Below, one piece after another: positions 15,488-24,510 of a DNA stretch of 36,025 nt; within the stretch, counting starts at the first letter, position 1, and every line of letters begins with the position of its first letter. The position numbers and the translations under genes are program-made. The notes under the pieces are model-generated. The model was not told the origin of the DNA. It searched no databases and saw only the letters and a list, made by a program, of their open reading frames with translations. This DNA is from an uncultured Eubacteriales bacterium. GTDB taxonomy: Bacteria > Bacillota > Clostridia > Christensenellales > Aristaeellaceae. The stretch spans positions 1 through 36,025 of the forward strand of contig CALVNS010000024.1 of NCBI GenBank assembly GCA_944349855.1, in the 5' to 3' direction.

Positions 15488-16129
15488 ATGAATGCCATCA
15501 ACTATCAGCGCAAGCTTGAGGAGACGCTTCGCACGCTTCAGGGCCGTCCGACGCTGCTGCTGCACGCATGCTGTGCACCATGCAGCAGTTATGTGCTGGA
15601 ATATCTCTGTGCGTATTTCGATATCCTGCTCTACTACTATAATCCCAATATCGCGCCGGCTCAGGAGTACGACCGGCGTCTGAACGAGGCGCGCCGCCTC
15701 GTTCGGGAGATGGGCTTGGAAGACCGGGTGCGCGTCGTCGAAGGCGCATACGAGCCGCAACGGTTTGAAGCCATTGCAGCTGGCCTGGAGGAGGCCCCGG
15801 AAGGCGGCGCACGTTGTGAGCGCTGTTTTCGCCTGCGGCTGGGCGAAGCGGCGCGCGCTGCTCAGGAATGGCATGCAGATTACTTCACAACGACGTTGAC
15901 CGTCGGACGGCAGAAAAACGCCGCGATGCTCAACGCGATCGGACAGGAGCTGGAGCGCGCATGCGGCGTGCGCTACTTGTACTCGGATTTCAAAAAGCGC
16001 GGTGGCTTTGACCGATCCGTCAAGTTGAGCGAGCAATATGGCCTGTACCGCCAGGACTACTGCGGGTGTGTGTATTCCCGGCGTGCGGCCCAACGGCGGC
16101 ACATGCAGGCGAAGGAGGAGAGCAAATGA
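15488..16129 (+). CDS. queH: Epoxyqueuosine reductase QueH
   Basis: QueH (formerly DUF208) is the cobalamin-independent enzyme that reduces epoxyqueuosine to queuosine at the wobble base of tRNA. The 213-residue protein shows the family cysteines: HACCAPCSS (C28, C29, C32), CERC (C110, C113) and the terminal CGC (C192, C194), which hold the [4Fe-4S] cluster and a nearby metal. The tracts YYYNPNIAP and TTTLTVGRQKN are also typical. The ATG at 15488 follows GGGGGAGG by eight bases. Its stop overlaps the next start (ATGA). It has no functional tie to the wall genes upstream and seems merely appended to the operon. Confidence 0.93.
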   Translation: MNAINYQRKLEETLRTLQGRPTLLLHACCAPCSSYVLEYLCAYFDILLYYYNPNIAPAQEYDRRLNEARRLVREMGLEDRVRVVEGAYEPQRFEAIAAGLEEAPEGGARCERCFRLRLGEAARAAQEWHADYFTTTLTVGRQKNAAMLNAIGQELERACGVRYLYSDFKKRGGFDRSVKLSEQYGLYRQDYCGCVYSRRAAQRRHMQAKEESK

Positions 16130-16557
16130 GGGAAATCGATGCGTTTTCGTATGGATGCGGCGTCATCGACTGCTTTAATGAGATGGTGCGCTCCGGCCTG
16201 AAGCGACTGGCGTTGGCGCATCCCTGCGATACGGCCGAGCAACGCGATGCCTATGTGCCCTTCTGTCGGCAGATCTGTGCGCGCTACGGCACAAAATATT
16301 TTCTCGAAGACGACCCGCTGCTGACGGATCTGTTTCCGGTGTCAATGAATCGGAATAAGTACAACATTCTCTTCTACCGCGAAGATGCTGTGCTCGATGC
16401 CTACAGACGGATCAAAGCAGATAAGCGGGCGCTCGTTGCGTCCAACGCCTATGCGGGCGAGGCCAGGCGGCAGATTGCGCTGCGGTTCGGCGCGCTGCTG
16501 TCCTATCCGGCGGAGGGATGCGATCGCCTGATCGCCGGGAATCATGAGAAAGAATAA
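16126..16557 (+). CDS. Conserved-looking protein of unknown function coupled to queH
   Basis: A 143-residue soluble protein with no domain I can name. It begins with MREIDAFSYGCGVIDCFNEM, contains HPCDTAEQRDAY, then FLEDDPLLTDLFPVS and NKYNILFYRE, and ends with helical segments. There are four cysteines near residues 11, 16, 34 and 46, no membrane segment and no signal peptide. The ATG overlaps the queH stop as ATGA, so the two are translated together. Codon use resembles that of the neighbours. It may act with QueH or be an independent housekeeping gene; nothing in the sequence decides. A terminator follows at once. Confidence 0.8.
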   Translation: MREIDAFSYGCGVIDCFNEMVRSGLKRLALAHPCDTAEQRDAYVPFCRQICARYGTKYFLEDDPLLTDLFPVSMNRNKYNILFYREDAVLDAYRRIKADKRALVASNAYAGEARRQIALRFGALLSYPAEGCDRLIAGNHEKE

Positions 16558-16590
16558 GCGCGGGTTGCGACGCAACCCGCGCTTTCTTTT
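16556..16590 (+). terminator. Terminator of the maf-to-queH operon
   Basis: An 11-bp GC-rich perfect stem (16558-16568 with 16572-16582), extended by AA/TT, with loop GAC and tail TTTCTTTT. It overlaps the stop codon of the last gene. Confidence 0.93.
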
Positions 16591-16653
16591 GCCCTTCCAA
16601 ACGGGATAATTGCCGCTTGTGGCGACAGACTATGCCTGCAGGAGGGTGATGAG

Positions 16654-17610
16654 ATGCGCAGAAGTTGGATGACGCGCGGCGTATTGGCAGTCATTGCGTG
16701 CGCCGTGCTGGCAATGCTGTTCTGGCCGCGCGAGCAGGCGGTTCAGGTCAGAACGGCACGGTTGGAGCGACGGACGATCGAGGATTGCGTGATGGGTGCA
16801 GGAATGGTCGGAAGGCAGGAGACGCGGCAAATCTCCAGCCAGACGGGCGGGCGTGTGGCCGCGATGTACGTACGGCCAGGGGATTGGGTACAGGCCGGTC
16901 AGGCGCTCTTGCGGTTGGATGCAGGAATCCTCGAGGAGGCGTTGGCGCGGGCCGTGCGGAGCGAGCCCGCCATTGAGGCGTTTGGTACGAACCTCGAAGC
17001 GATACGTCAGGACGCACAGAAGGCGGATATTGAGGCGCTTGCAGCGCAGGTTGCCGCCCAAACGATTCGCGCGCAGCAAGATGGACAAGTGCTCTATACG
17101 TTTGTCAAGGACGAAGAGATATTATTGGCCGGTAGCCCCGCGCTTACGTTGGCAGGGGCGGAAGCGTGCATCACCATGCAAGTGGGAGAACGGGATGCGG
17201 CACGACTGCAGGAAGGAATGCCCGCACGATTTGTGCGCGATGGAGAAGTCGTCGGCATGGGAACTGTCGCGGCCGTAGGCCTGCCCATGGCGCGTGCGGA
17301 TGGCGTGAGTCTGGCGGAGGTCGAACTCGCCGTGCAGGGAGAGCTCGAGCTGCCGGTCGGTTCACGCGTCGATGTCGAGATCATCTGTGCATCTCGAGAA
17401 TCGGCATATGTGCTTCCAATAGAAGCATTTACACAGGATGAGGGCTATGTATGGCAGGTCTATCGTGATCGCGTATGGCCCCTCGCCCTGGAAACCGGAT
17501 TGCAGGACGACTTTGGCGTCGAAATTTTGGGCGCGCCAATGACACTCTGCGTGGCAATACAAGACGCTCAGGAACTCGCGCCAGGCATGCTTGTAAAGGC
17601 GGTGATGTAA
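16654..17610 (+). CDS. Efflux RND/MacA-like periplasmic adaptor (YknX-like)
   Basis: A 318-residue membrane-anchored adaptor. One N-terminal hydrophobic helix (about 7-24) is followed by a lipoyl-like half (SSQTGGRVAAMYVRPGDWVQ, about 61-80), a short helical hairpin, the second half (AQQDGQVLYTFVKDEEIL) and a beta-barrel region. Such proteins join an ABC permease of the MacB type to form exporters for peptides, lipids or toxins. The hairpin is shorter than in Gram-negative MacA, as expected for a single-membrane cell. GGAGGGTGAT precedes the ATG. The permease gene starts on the last base of its stop (TAATG). Confidence 0.82.
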   Translation: MRRSWMTRGVLAVIACAVLAMLFWPREQAVQVRTARLERRTIEDCVMGAGMVGRQETRQISSQTGGRVAAMYVRPGDWVQAGQALLRLDAGILEEALARAVRSEPAIEAFGTNLEAIRQDAQKADIEALAAQVAAQTIRAQQDGQVLYTFVKDEEILLAGSPALTLAGAEACITMQVGERDAARLQEGMPARFVRDGEVVGMGTVAAVGLPMARADGVSLAEVELAVQGELELPVGSRVDVEIICASRESAYVLPIEAFTQDEGYVWQVYRDRVWPLALETGLQDDFGVEILGAPMTLCVAIQDAQELAPGMLVKAVM

Positions 17611-18776
17611 TGCGCGCATGGGATGTGATGGGCCTTGCGCTACGCAGCGTCTTTCAGACGCCCGTACGCTCCACGCTGACGGTGTTGGGCCTGTCCATTG
17701 GAATTGGGGCGATTGTTGCGATTGTCGCCATTGGAGATGCCGGTCAACGCGAAGTGGAGTCTGAACTGGGACGTATCGGCGTCGGGCGGGCTTGGGTACA
17801 TGCAGATGTGCAGATGGGAGCAGCGCTGAGGCGGCAGGATGCCGCGCTGATCGAGCGTGGACTGAGCGATGTGCTCGTCAGCGCATGCGCGCGCGGAACG
17901 GCCTATGCCACCCGCTCGGGGGAAGATGCGATTGTACAGCTGACGGGCTGCGACGCTGTAATGGGCGAAATTGAGAAGGTGCAGATGCAGGATGGGCGCT
18001 TTTTGCTTGCGCGTGATGTGGAGGGCACGCGGCCTGTCGCAGTGTTGGACGCTGCAGCGTGCATCGCGCTCTTTGGGCGGGATGAGGCCGTGGGGGAGAC
18101 CATTGCGCTCGCTGGAAGGCCGTTTGTCGTCGTAGGCGTCATCGCGCCTGCCACCTCGGAACGCGTCGTTCCCAGCGGAAGCGGGAGCGTTTATATTCCC
18201 ATCACGGTCTATGAGACGCTCTATGGGGGCGGGGTGGATGAGCTGCTGCTGAGCGTCGAGGCCTCGAGAGATGTCGCAGCGGTCGCTGCACGCGCGGAGC
18301 AGATCCTGTCTCGCCGCTACGGGGAAGGCTTTGAGGCGGTGACACTTGAAGCTGAAATGGCTGCAGCGCGCAGAATACTGCAAATCTTTTTGCTGGTGAT
18401 GACATGTGTGGCCGTAATCTGCATGCTCGTGGGCGGCATCGGCGTGATGAATATCATGCTCGTATGCGTACGTGAGCGCAAGCGCGAGATCGGACTGATG
18501 AAGGCGTTGGGGGCGACAGGGCGGACAATCCTGTTGCAATTTCTCCTGGAAGCCGTGGCGTATGCGACGCTTGGCGGCGTACTTGGCATGGCGGCAGGCA
18601 GCCTGTTGATCGCAGGCGCTTCACGGCTGATCGGCATTCTCATCGGCGCTTCGCTGCGAACGCTGGGTGCGGCGGTCGTGTTCTCCGGCGCGATCGGGCT
18701 CTTTTTTGGGGTGTATCCGGCCTTGAGAGCGGCGCATTTGATGCCGGTGGACGCGCTACGCAGCGATGGAAGGTAG
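17610..18776 (+). CDS. MacB-like ABC transporter permease (FtsX domain)
   Basis: A 388-residue permease of the MacB/LolC/FtsX type. The first membrane helix lies at about 20-42 (TVLGLSIGIGAIVAIVAIGD), then an extracytoplasmic MacB core domain (about 50-255), then three helices. The signature GGIGVMNIMLVCVRERKREI opens the C-terminal domain and GLMKALGATGRTI follows. MacB-type exporters move substrate by mechanotransmission rather than through the membrane. No nucleotide-binding domain is fused, and no cognate ATPase gene lies on either side. The start overlaps the adaptor stop, so the pair is strictly coupled. Substrate unknown. Confidence 0.87.
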   Translation: MRAWDVMGLALRSVFQTPVRSTLTVLGLSIGIGAIVAIVAIGDAGQREVESELGRIGVGRAWVHADVQMGAALRRQDAALIERGLSDVLVSACARGTAYATRSGEDAIVQLTGCDAVMGEIEKVQMQDGRFLLARDVEGTRPVAVLDAAACIALFGRDEAVGETIALAGRPFVVVGVIAPATSERVVPSGSGSVYIPITVYETLYGGGVDELLLSVEASRDVAAVAARAEQILSRRYGEGFEAVTLEAEMAAARRILQIFLLVMTCVAVICMLVGGIGVMNIMLVCVRERKREIGLMKALGATGRTILLQFLLEAVAYATLGGVLGMAAGSLLIAGASRLIGILIGASLRTLGAAVVFSGAIGLFFGVYPALRAAHLMPVDALRSDGR

Positions 18777-18825
18777 AAATCACAAAGATGAAGGATGCTT
18801 CTTCCACACATCATGGATGAGCGGA

Positions 18826-18841
18826 GCGGTAACGTTTACGC
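18826..18841. promoter_or_regulatory. LacI-type operator-like near-palindrome
   Basis: GCGGTAACGTTTACGC has six of eight symmetric positions around a central CG, as LacI/CcpA-type operators do. It is nearly 300 bases from the downstream transcription start, so its role is uncertain. Confidence 0.25.
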
Positions 18842-19048
18842 ATCTGACAATTTGAACTAAAAATGAATTTACACAATTTAATGATTCAAAAATCAAAAAA
18901 ACAAAGGGAAAGTGAAATAAAAACAAAAGAAATAGCAAGAAAACAAAAGAAACAAAGAGTATAACATGGATATTTTGAAATATTGGCCTGAAATAGAAAA
19001 AAATCGAACGTGAAGGTAAAAAATTGTGGCGAAATTGTGATGGAGACT

Positions 19049-19076
19049 ACACAAATGCTTCGGTCGAAGTTTGTGT
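19049..19076 (+). promoter_or_regulatory. Hairpin just upstream of the sugar ABC ATPase promoter
   Basis: ACACAAA (19049-19055) pairs with TTTGTGT (19070-19076), and inner CTTC/GAAG closes a GGTC loop, with a two-base bulge. It lies 10 bases before the -35 and could be an operator or a weak terminator against read-through. There is no T tract. Confidence 0.35.
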
Positions 19077-19086
19077 GTTTAAGCAA

Positions 19087-19115
19087 TTTACATTCGCAAC
19101 ATAAATCGTTACAAT
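19087..19115 (+). promoter_or_regulatory. Strong promoter of the sugar ABC ATPase gene
   Basis: TTTACA (19087-19092), a 17-base spacer and TACAAT (19110-19115); each hexamer is one base from consensus. Transcription should start near 19122. The leader contains a small hairpin GGTTGA/TCAACC (19128-19133 and 19143-19148). Confidence 0.85.
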
Positions 19116-19200
19116 ATGAACAAGTGAGGTTGACAGCGAAGATCAACCCAGTTTGCCCGTAGGCCAAAATTCAATATCTTATGTTTAAGGGGGATCTCTG

Positions 19201-20322
<1,122 letters not shown>

Positions 20323-20335
20323 TGCATCTGATAAG

Positions 20336-20365
20336 AGGACCGCGGGCATGGCTCGCGGTCCTTTT
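20336..20365 (+). terminator. Terminator of the sugar ABC ATPase gene
   Basis: A perfect nine-bp stem AGGACCGCG/CGCGGTCCT (20336-20344 with 20354-20362) with a nine-base loop and a TTTT tail. Confidence 0.9.
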
Positions 20366-20407
20366 CCTGTGTAGTGCGCAGACCTAAAGCGCGAAGGAGA
20401 AGAGGAC

Positions 20408-21004
20408 ATGTACTGTATCTTGGTTACGGGCATCCCTGCCGCAGGGAAGAGCACGCTGGCATGCCGCCTGGCCGACGCGCTAAGGCTCCCGCTCCTTCAG
20501 AAGGATGCGATCAAGGAGATTCTGTTTGACGATCTTGGCTTTCGCTCCAGAGCGGAAAAGGTGAAACTGGGCATTGCAAGCATGCACATCATGTATCACA
20601 TGGCCGAACGCCTGATGGCGCTTCGACAGCCGTTCATCCTGGAGAACAACTTCGAGGACGTCTCACGGCCGGACTTGTTGGCACTGCTGGAACGGTACGG
20701 TTACACGGCTTTGACGGTATCGTTGACGGGCGACTATCGGCAGATTTACGAGCGCTTTTTGCAGCGAAATGCGGACCCCTCTCGCCACAGGGGCCATGTC
20801 GTCAACGGATGCTATCCGGATGGCGGGACGCCGCAGCGGGAAACCGCACCGTCTTATGAACAGTTTGTGGAGGGCATCACCAAGCGCGGTATGGACCGCT
20901 TTACGGCGAATGGTCCGCGGATTGTCATGGATACGACGTCCTTTGCCGGTTTTGACTTTGACGTGCTGACTGATGCGATTCGCGCCTGTCTGGCGCGGCT
21001 TTGA
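20408..21004 (+). CDS. P-loop kinase-like protein (AAA_33 type)
   Basis: A 198-residue small kinase-like ATPase. Walker A is GIPAAGKST (8-16) right after the first strand. QKDAIKEILFDDLGF (about 31-45) is the acceptor region seen in AAA_33 / zeta-toxin-like and chloramphenicol-phosphotransferase-like proteins, and ILENNFEDVSRPD follows. The substrate cannot be told. AAGGAG lies eight bases before the ATG. No toxin-antitoxin partner or resistance cassette is evident beside it. The GNAT gene downstream starts about 60 bases later and may share its transcript. Confidence 0.78.
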   Translation: MYCILVTGIPAAGKSTLACRLADALRLPLLQKDAIKEILFDDLGFRSRAEKVKLGIASMHIMYHMAERLMALRQPFILENNFEDVSRPDLLALLERYGYTALTVSLTGDYRQIYERFLQRNADPSRHRGHVVNGCYPDGGTPQRETAPSYEQFVEGITKRGMDRFTANGPRIVMDTTSFAGFDFDVLTDAIRACLARL

Positions 21005-21066
21005 TGGGGCATGGGACAGAGCGGTGAATGTGGAATATTCTACTAACACCCTGTGAGAAGAGCAAA

Positions 21067-21600
21067 ATGGAAATCAAGACGTTTAAAAAATCCTATCTGC
21101 AAGGGACGAAATCGGCTTTAAAAAGCGCGTTTTTTCGTGAGAACAGCCATGCGAGCTTCAATGAATGGGAGTTTGCCGAAGCCGTACTGAAATCAGACGG
21201 ATATGTGCCGGAGCTGTGCGTGATCGCATTGGATGGAGAAGCTGTGATTGGCTATTGCGCGCTGACCAAAGCGACAATCGGCAATCAGCCCGGCTTGGCA
21301 TTGGGGCCCTTGGGCGTTTGCAAGGAATATCAGAATAGAGGAGCGGGGACTGCGCTTGTGCAGGCCTGTATCAGCAGAGCGCGGGCGTCAGGATCTGCGT
21401 GGATTGCGCTGCTGGGCGGCGAATACTATGCCCGGTTCGGATTCGAGCCCGGAAGGCCGTATGGAATAATGGTATCGGATCGCGCATTTGACAATGAACA
21501 TTTACAGATTTTGTTTTTGGATCCATCGATCAAAAGCCGGGTTTTTGGAAAATTGATTTACTGCGATGCGTTTTACGATGAGAATGGGCATTTGTTATAG
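21067..21600 (+). CDS. GNAT-family N-acetyltransferase
   Basis: A 177-residue acetyltransferase of the GNAT fold. The acetyl-CoA motif QNRGAGTALV (89-98) follows strand LGPLGVCKEY, and a C-terminal motif YYARFGFEPG is the usual signature of the last part of the fold. Acceptor unknown (protein, amine or small molecule). The ATG at 21067 puts the first strand MEIKTF at the N-terminus; an in-frame ATG at 21028 gives an unlikely extension. Neither start has a strong ribosome binding site (GAGAAG before 21067). Its base composition is slightly more AT-rich than that of its neighbours. Confidence 0.85.
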   Translation: MEIKTFKKSYLQGTKSALKSAFFRENSHASFNEWEFAEAVLKSDGYVPELCVIALDGEAVIGYCALTKATIGNQPGLALGPLGVCKEYQNRGAGTALVQACISRARASGSAWIALLGGEYYARFGFEPGRPYGIMVSDRAFDNEHLQILFLDPSIKSRVFGKLIYCDAFYDENGHLL

Positions 21601-22001
21601 CAGCGTCGTGCGCATTGCGTGCTCCATGTGGCACAGACGATGCTCCGTTCATGCCGGATGTGTGGGAGGGCAAAGCACATCTTGGCGAGCATATGATCGG
21701 CGGAGTTTGGGTGAGTGGACGTTCAAATGGCGAATGCCGATGCAATGAAAGCCCCAAAATGCGCACGAAAGGCAGCTATAGACCGAGGATCGTTCGACAG
21801 GAATGCCGAATCGACATTTTTTGACCATTTTCCACAAAAACCATAAATCATAACAGCATTGGTGCGCCAAAAAGAGTGAAATTGACGATAGATACTAGCA
21901 TATTTCTTTTGAATCGCTTATAATAAGATATGTATGATATTCAGCACATTTTCACCGGCACAATGAATGCCGGATAGTCAGATGTGGAAAGGAGCAGCAA
22001 A
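21601..22001. other. Intergenic region between the acetyltransferase and the PucR-type regulator
   Basis: The first 200 bases have coding-like GC content but no convincing gene on either strand. The last 180 are AT-rich and carry the candidate promoter of the regulator. A short direct repeat TCGACA occurs twice before a T-run near 21815. No terminator hairpin was found for the acetyltransferase gene. It could be a decayed gene; I cannot name one. Confidence 0.4.
21919..21924 (+). promoter_or_regulatory. Candidate -10 element for the PucR/CdaR-type regulator
   Basis: A perfect TATAAT about 78 bases before the start codon, without a good -35 at 16-18 bases. A TTGACG (21882-21887) lies too far upstream to pair with it. 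Confidence 0.4.
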
Positions 22002-23072
22002 ATGATCCCTGAAAAGCGTTTTTTAAATCAGGTGCAGCAGGTCCTGGCCAGGCTGATGCAGCCGATTTGGCTTTTGGATGTCGAAGGTAATGTGCTTTTG
22101 CCGGAGGAACAGCAGACGCACGTCAATCTTCCGGAATTTATGGAGCCTGGACTCCCCGTGGCCTATGAGGGGAAGACCTTCCTGACGATCGGCATCACAC
22201 CCGAGCTTGTGCTTTGCGCAGATTCGCAGGGAGCTGCCGTACACGACTGCATTCTGCTTGCCGGAGCGATGATCCAGTCCATGGGGCGCGGGGAAGCGCC
22301 GATTGCCAGCCGCTACGATGTCTATCGCCGCGTGCTGCGCGAAGAGCTCACCGGTTCTGAGCTCGAGGCGCTGGCGCATGAGCACCAGATCGAAATGGAA
22401 AAGGATCGGTGCGTCATGGTATTCCAGCTGCTGCAGACGGAGAGCGATACGGCCTTCGCGCAGCTGGAAGAGCTGGTGCCGCGCGCAAACGGCGATCTGC
22501 TCATCGAGATGGATCGCCATACCGTCGTGTTGCTCAAGAGCATGGAACAGGTGGAGTCCTTCGAGGAACTTTTTCAGCTCGCTGAGGCCATCGACCAGAT
22601 GCTCATGGACGAGCTGGGCCACAGCAGCATCGTCGGTATCGGCGAACCCAAGCATCTGCTCTCTGAATTGGGCGAATCCTATCGCGAGTCTCGCCGCGCC
22701 ATTGAGGTGGGGCGCACGTTCTGCACGGATAAGCACATCTTCATCTACCGTGGCCTCGTGCTCGAGCGCTTCCTGATGGACATCCCGCGAGAGCTGGGAC
22801 AGCGCTATCACAGCATCCTCTTTAACCGTCGCACGGCGCGTCTATTCAATGAAGAGATGCTCCACACCATTGAAATGTTCTTTGCCAAGGACCTGAATCT
22901 CTCGGACACGGCGCGTCAACTCTATATTCACCGCAATACGCTGGTGTACCGCTTGGACAAGGTTCAGCGCCAGACCGGACTGGATCTGCGCAAATTTGAC
23001 GACGCGGTGACGTTTAAGATGATGCTGTTGCTGGGTAAAAGTGGAAAGGACAAGCCGCGTCCTGTGTACTGA
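22002..23072 (+). CDS. PucR/CdaR-family transcriptional regulator
   Basis: A 356-residue regulator. The N-terminal half resembles the sugar-diacid-recognition/sensor part of CdaR-like proteins (PIWLLDVEGNVLLP early on). A GGDEF-like degenerate middle and a C-terminal PucR-type helix-turn-helix (HTH_30) follow: LSDTARQLYIHRNTLVYRLD, then GLDLRKFDDAVTFKMMLLL. The family activates catabolic genes in response to sugar diacids, purines or amino acids. No catabolic target is nearby, so the inducer stays open. AAAGGAG lies seven bases before the ATG at 22002. A terminator follows, so it looks monocistronic. Confidence 0.85.
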   Translation: MIPEKRFLNQVQQVLARLMQPIWLLDVEGNVLLPEEQQTHVNLPEFMEPGLPVAYEGKTFLTIGITPELVLCADSQGAAVHDCILLAGAMIQSMGRGEAPIASRYDVYRRVLREELTGSELEALAHEHQIEMEKDRCVMVFQLLQTESDTAFAQLEELVPRANGDLLIEMDRHTVVLLKSMEQVESFEELFQLAEAIDQMLMDELGHSSIVGIGEPKHLLSELGESYRESRRAIEVGRTFCTDKHIFIYRGLVLERFLMDIPRELGQRYHSILFNRRTARLFNEEMLHTIEMFFAKDLNLSDTARQLYIHRNTLVYRLDKVQRQTGLDLRKFDDAVTFKMMLLLGKSGKDKPRPVY

Positions 23073-23082
23073 TCGCGGAACC

Positions 23083-23114
23083 AGGGATTCCGGCATCCGG
23101 CCGGGATCCCTTTT
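23083..23114 (+). terminator. Terminator of the PucR/CdaR-type gene
   Basis: An 11-bp stem with one G-U pair (23083-23093 with 23101-23111), a seven-base loop and a TTTT tail. Confidence 0.85.
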
Positions 23115-23158
23115 GTCACCAATTCGCGCAGAAAGCGGGAACATAGAAAGGAAATGTC

Positions 23159-24391
23159 ATGCGAATCGAAAGAGGGAAGCGAGCTGTCCTCGTCTTGCTG
23201 TCCGTGTTGCTTGTGGCGGGCGCGCTATCGGCTGCGGCCACAGAGTTCTTCTTTGGCGCGAAGGAGTCGACTGTCACCATCAGCCAAGAGGAATACGATC
23301 GACTCAAGCGATTTGAACGCCTGGATACGATGCTCATGATGGTTGAGACGATGTATTATGAAGAGCCGGATATCGATGCGATGCTCGAATACGCAGCAAT
23401 CGGTCTGATGGTCGGCTTGGGCGACCCCTACTCGTATTATTACACGCCGGAAGACTATGCCGATATGGAAGAAAGCGTGCAGGGCACATACGCGGGCATC
23501 GGCACGCAGCTGATCGTCGACCCGGACGACTATCTGATGACCGTGACGCGCGTATTCAAGGGGAGCCCTGCAGAAGACGCGGGCGTGCTGGCAGGCGACA
23601 AGATCATCGGCGTCGATGGCGTGGGATATACTGGCTATGAGCAGAATCAGGCTGTGGCCGCCATGCGAGGCGAACCCGGCACAGAGGTGACGATCACGGT
23701 CGCGCGGGGCGAAGAGACGATGGACATCGTGGTTCAGCGCGCACAGATCGAGATGAACTATGCCGAGTATGAGATGATGGGCGACATCGGTTACGTCATC
23801 GTCTATGACTTCATGGGCGATGCGGTCGAAGGCTTTAAGGAAGCAATCGCGTATTTCCGCCAGCAGGAAGCAAAGGGCATCGTCCTGGACCTGCGCAGCA
23901 ATGGCGGCGGCCTGGTGACCGATGCGGTCCAGATCGCGGACGTGCTCTTGCCGGAGGGCGTCATCGTCTCTACCGAGGATCGCTACGGCAACCGCACGGA
24001 GGAGCGCTCGGATGCGGATATGCTCGGCCTGCCGCTGGCCGTACTCGTCAACGGCTACAGCGCCAGCGCTTCGGAAATCGTCGCGGGCGCGATCAAGGAT
24101 ACGGGCGTGGGCACGCTCGTTGGCGAGAAGACATTTGGCAAGGGCATTGTTCAGGCCGTCTATCCCTTTACGTCAGACGGCGCGGGCATACAGCTCACCG
24201 TTGCGCGTTACTTTACCCCCTCAGGCGTGTGCATCCATGGCGTCGGCATCGAGCCGGACGTCGAGGTCCATCAGCCGGAAGATGTGGAGCTGCGCTATGG
24301 CATCAACAATATCCCGCGGGAGAAGGACGTGCAACTGCAAACGGCTATTGAGGTCGTGCAGGGACTGATCGCGCAGGACGAAACGACCTGA
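23159..24391 (+). CDS. ctpA: S41-family C-terminal processing peptidase
   Basis: A 410-residue exported serine protease. It has an N-terminal signal/anchor (about 8-29), a PDZ domain (about 105-200, with AGIGTQLIV, GSPAEDAGVLAGDKIIGVDG), and the S41 core. The catalytic dyad fits S303 in SASASE and K328 in FGKGIVQ, with Q332 four residues on, at the spacing known for CtpB. Such enzymes trim C-termini of envelope proteins or signalling proteases outside the membrane. AAAGGAAATG precedes the ATG. No promoter was recognised between it and the upstream terminator. In Firmicutes this gene often neighbours ftsEX or murein hydrolases, but not here. Confidence 0.93.
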   Translation: MRIERGKRAVLVLLSVLLVAGALSAAATEFFFGAKESTVTISQEEYDRLKRFERLDTMLMMVETMYYEEPDIDAMLEYAAIGLMVGLGDPYSYYYTPEDYADMEESVQGTYAGIGTQLIVDPDDYLMTVTRVFKGSPAEDAGVLAGDKIIGVDGVGYTGYEQNQAVAAMRGEPGTEVTITVARGEETMDIVVQRAQIEMNYAEYEMMGDIGYVIVYDFMGDAVEGFKEAIAYFRQQEAKGIVLDLRSNGGGLVTDAVQIADVLLPEGVIVSTEDRYGNRTEERSDADMLGLPLAVLVNGYSASASEIVAGAIKDTGVGTLVGEKTFGKGIVQAVYPFTSDGAGIQLTVARYFTPSGVCIHGVGIEPDVEVHQPEDVELRYGINNIPREKDVQLQTAIEVVQGLIAQDETT

Positions 24392-24409
24392 ACTACATCT
24401 GATTCAGAA

Positions 24410-24440
24410 GGGACGACGCCAGCACGGTGCGTCCCTCTTC
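24410..24440 (+). terminator. Probable terminator of the S41 peptidase gene
   Basis: GGGACG-A-CGCC pairs with GGTG-CGTCCC (24410-24420 with 24426-24435), ten pairs with one bulge and one G-U. The tail TCTTCC is only moderately T-rich. Confidence 0.65.
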
Positions 24441-24480
24441 CTATGCTGCGGCGAAATATACGGAAATTTTAAGCAACCCC

Positions 24481-24508
24481 TTGACGAACGGGCAATCCGG
24501 CGTATAAT
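24481..24508 (+). promoter_or_regulatory. Promoter of the ctsR-mcsA-mcsB-clpC operon
   Basis: TTGACG (24481-24486), a 16-base spacer and a perfect TATAAT (24503-24508): a strong vegetative-type promoter. Transcription should start near 24515, inside the CtsR box. Confidence 0.92.
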
Positions 24509-24510
24509 AT

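Larger units (their letters stand above)
18777..19200. other. Long AT-rich intergenic region upstream of the sugar ABC ATPase gene
   Basis: About 420 bases, mostly AT-rich, in an otherwise GC-rich window. From about 18880 to 18960 the plus strand is almost free of T and rich in A with scattered G. The region holds a LacI-type near-palindrome (18826-18841), an AT palindrome ATATTTTGAAATAT (18970-18983), a hairpin (19049-19076), the promoter of the downstream gene and an 80-base leader. An open frame on the minus strand here is an effect of base composition. Confidence 0.7.

Noticed and set aside
16591-16653. Promoter for the adaptor/permease pair
   Set aside because: A GATAAT is present but no matching -35. 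I could not support a specific promoter although one is expected after the terminator.
19128-19148. Riboswitch in the leader of the sugar ABC ATPase gene
   Set aside because: Only a six-bp hairpin is visible; no known aptamer consensus was recognised.
18886-19167. A 93-codon minus-strand frame rich in Phe and Cys
   Set aside because: Arises from the A-rich plus strand of the intergenic region. No ribosome binding site or family resemblance.
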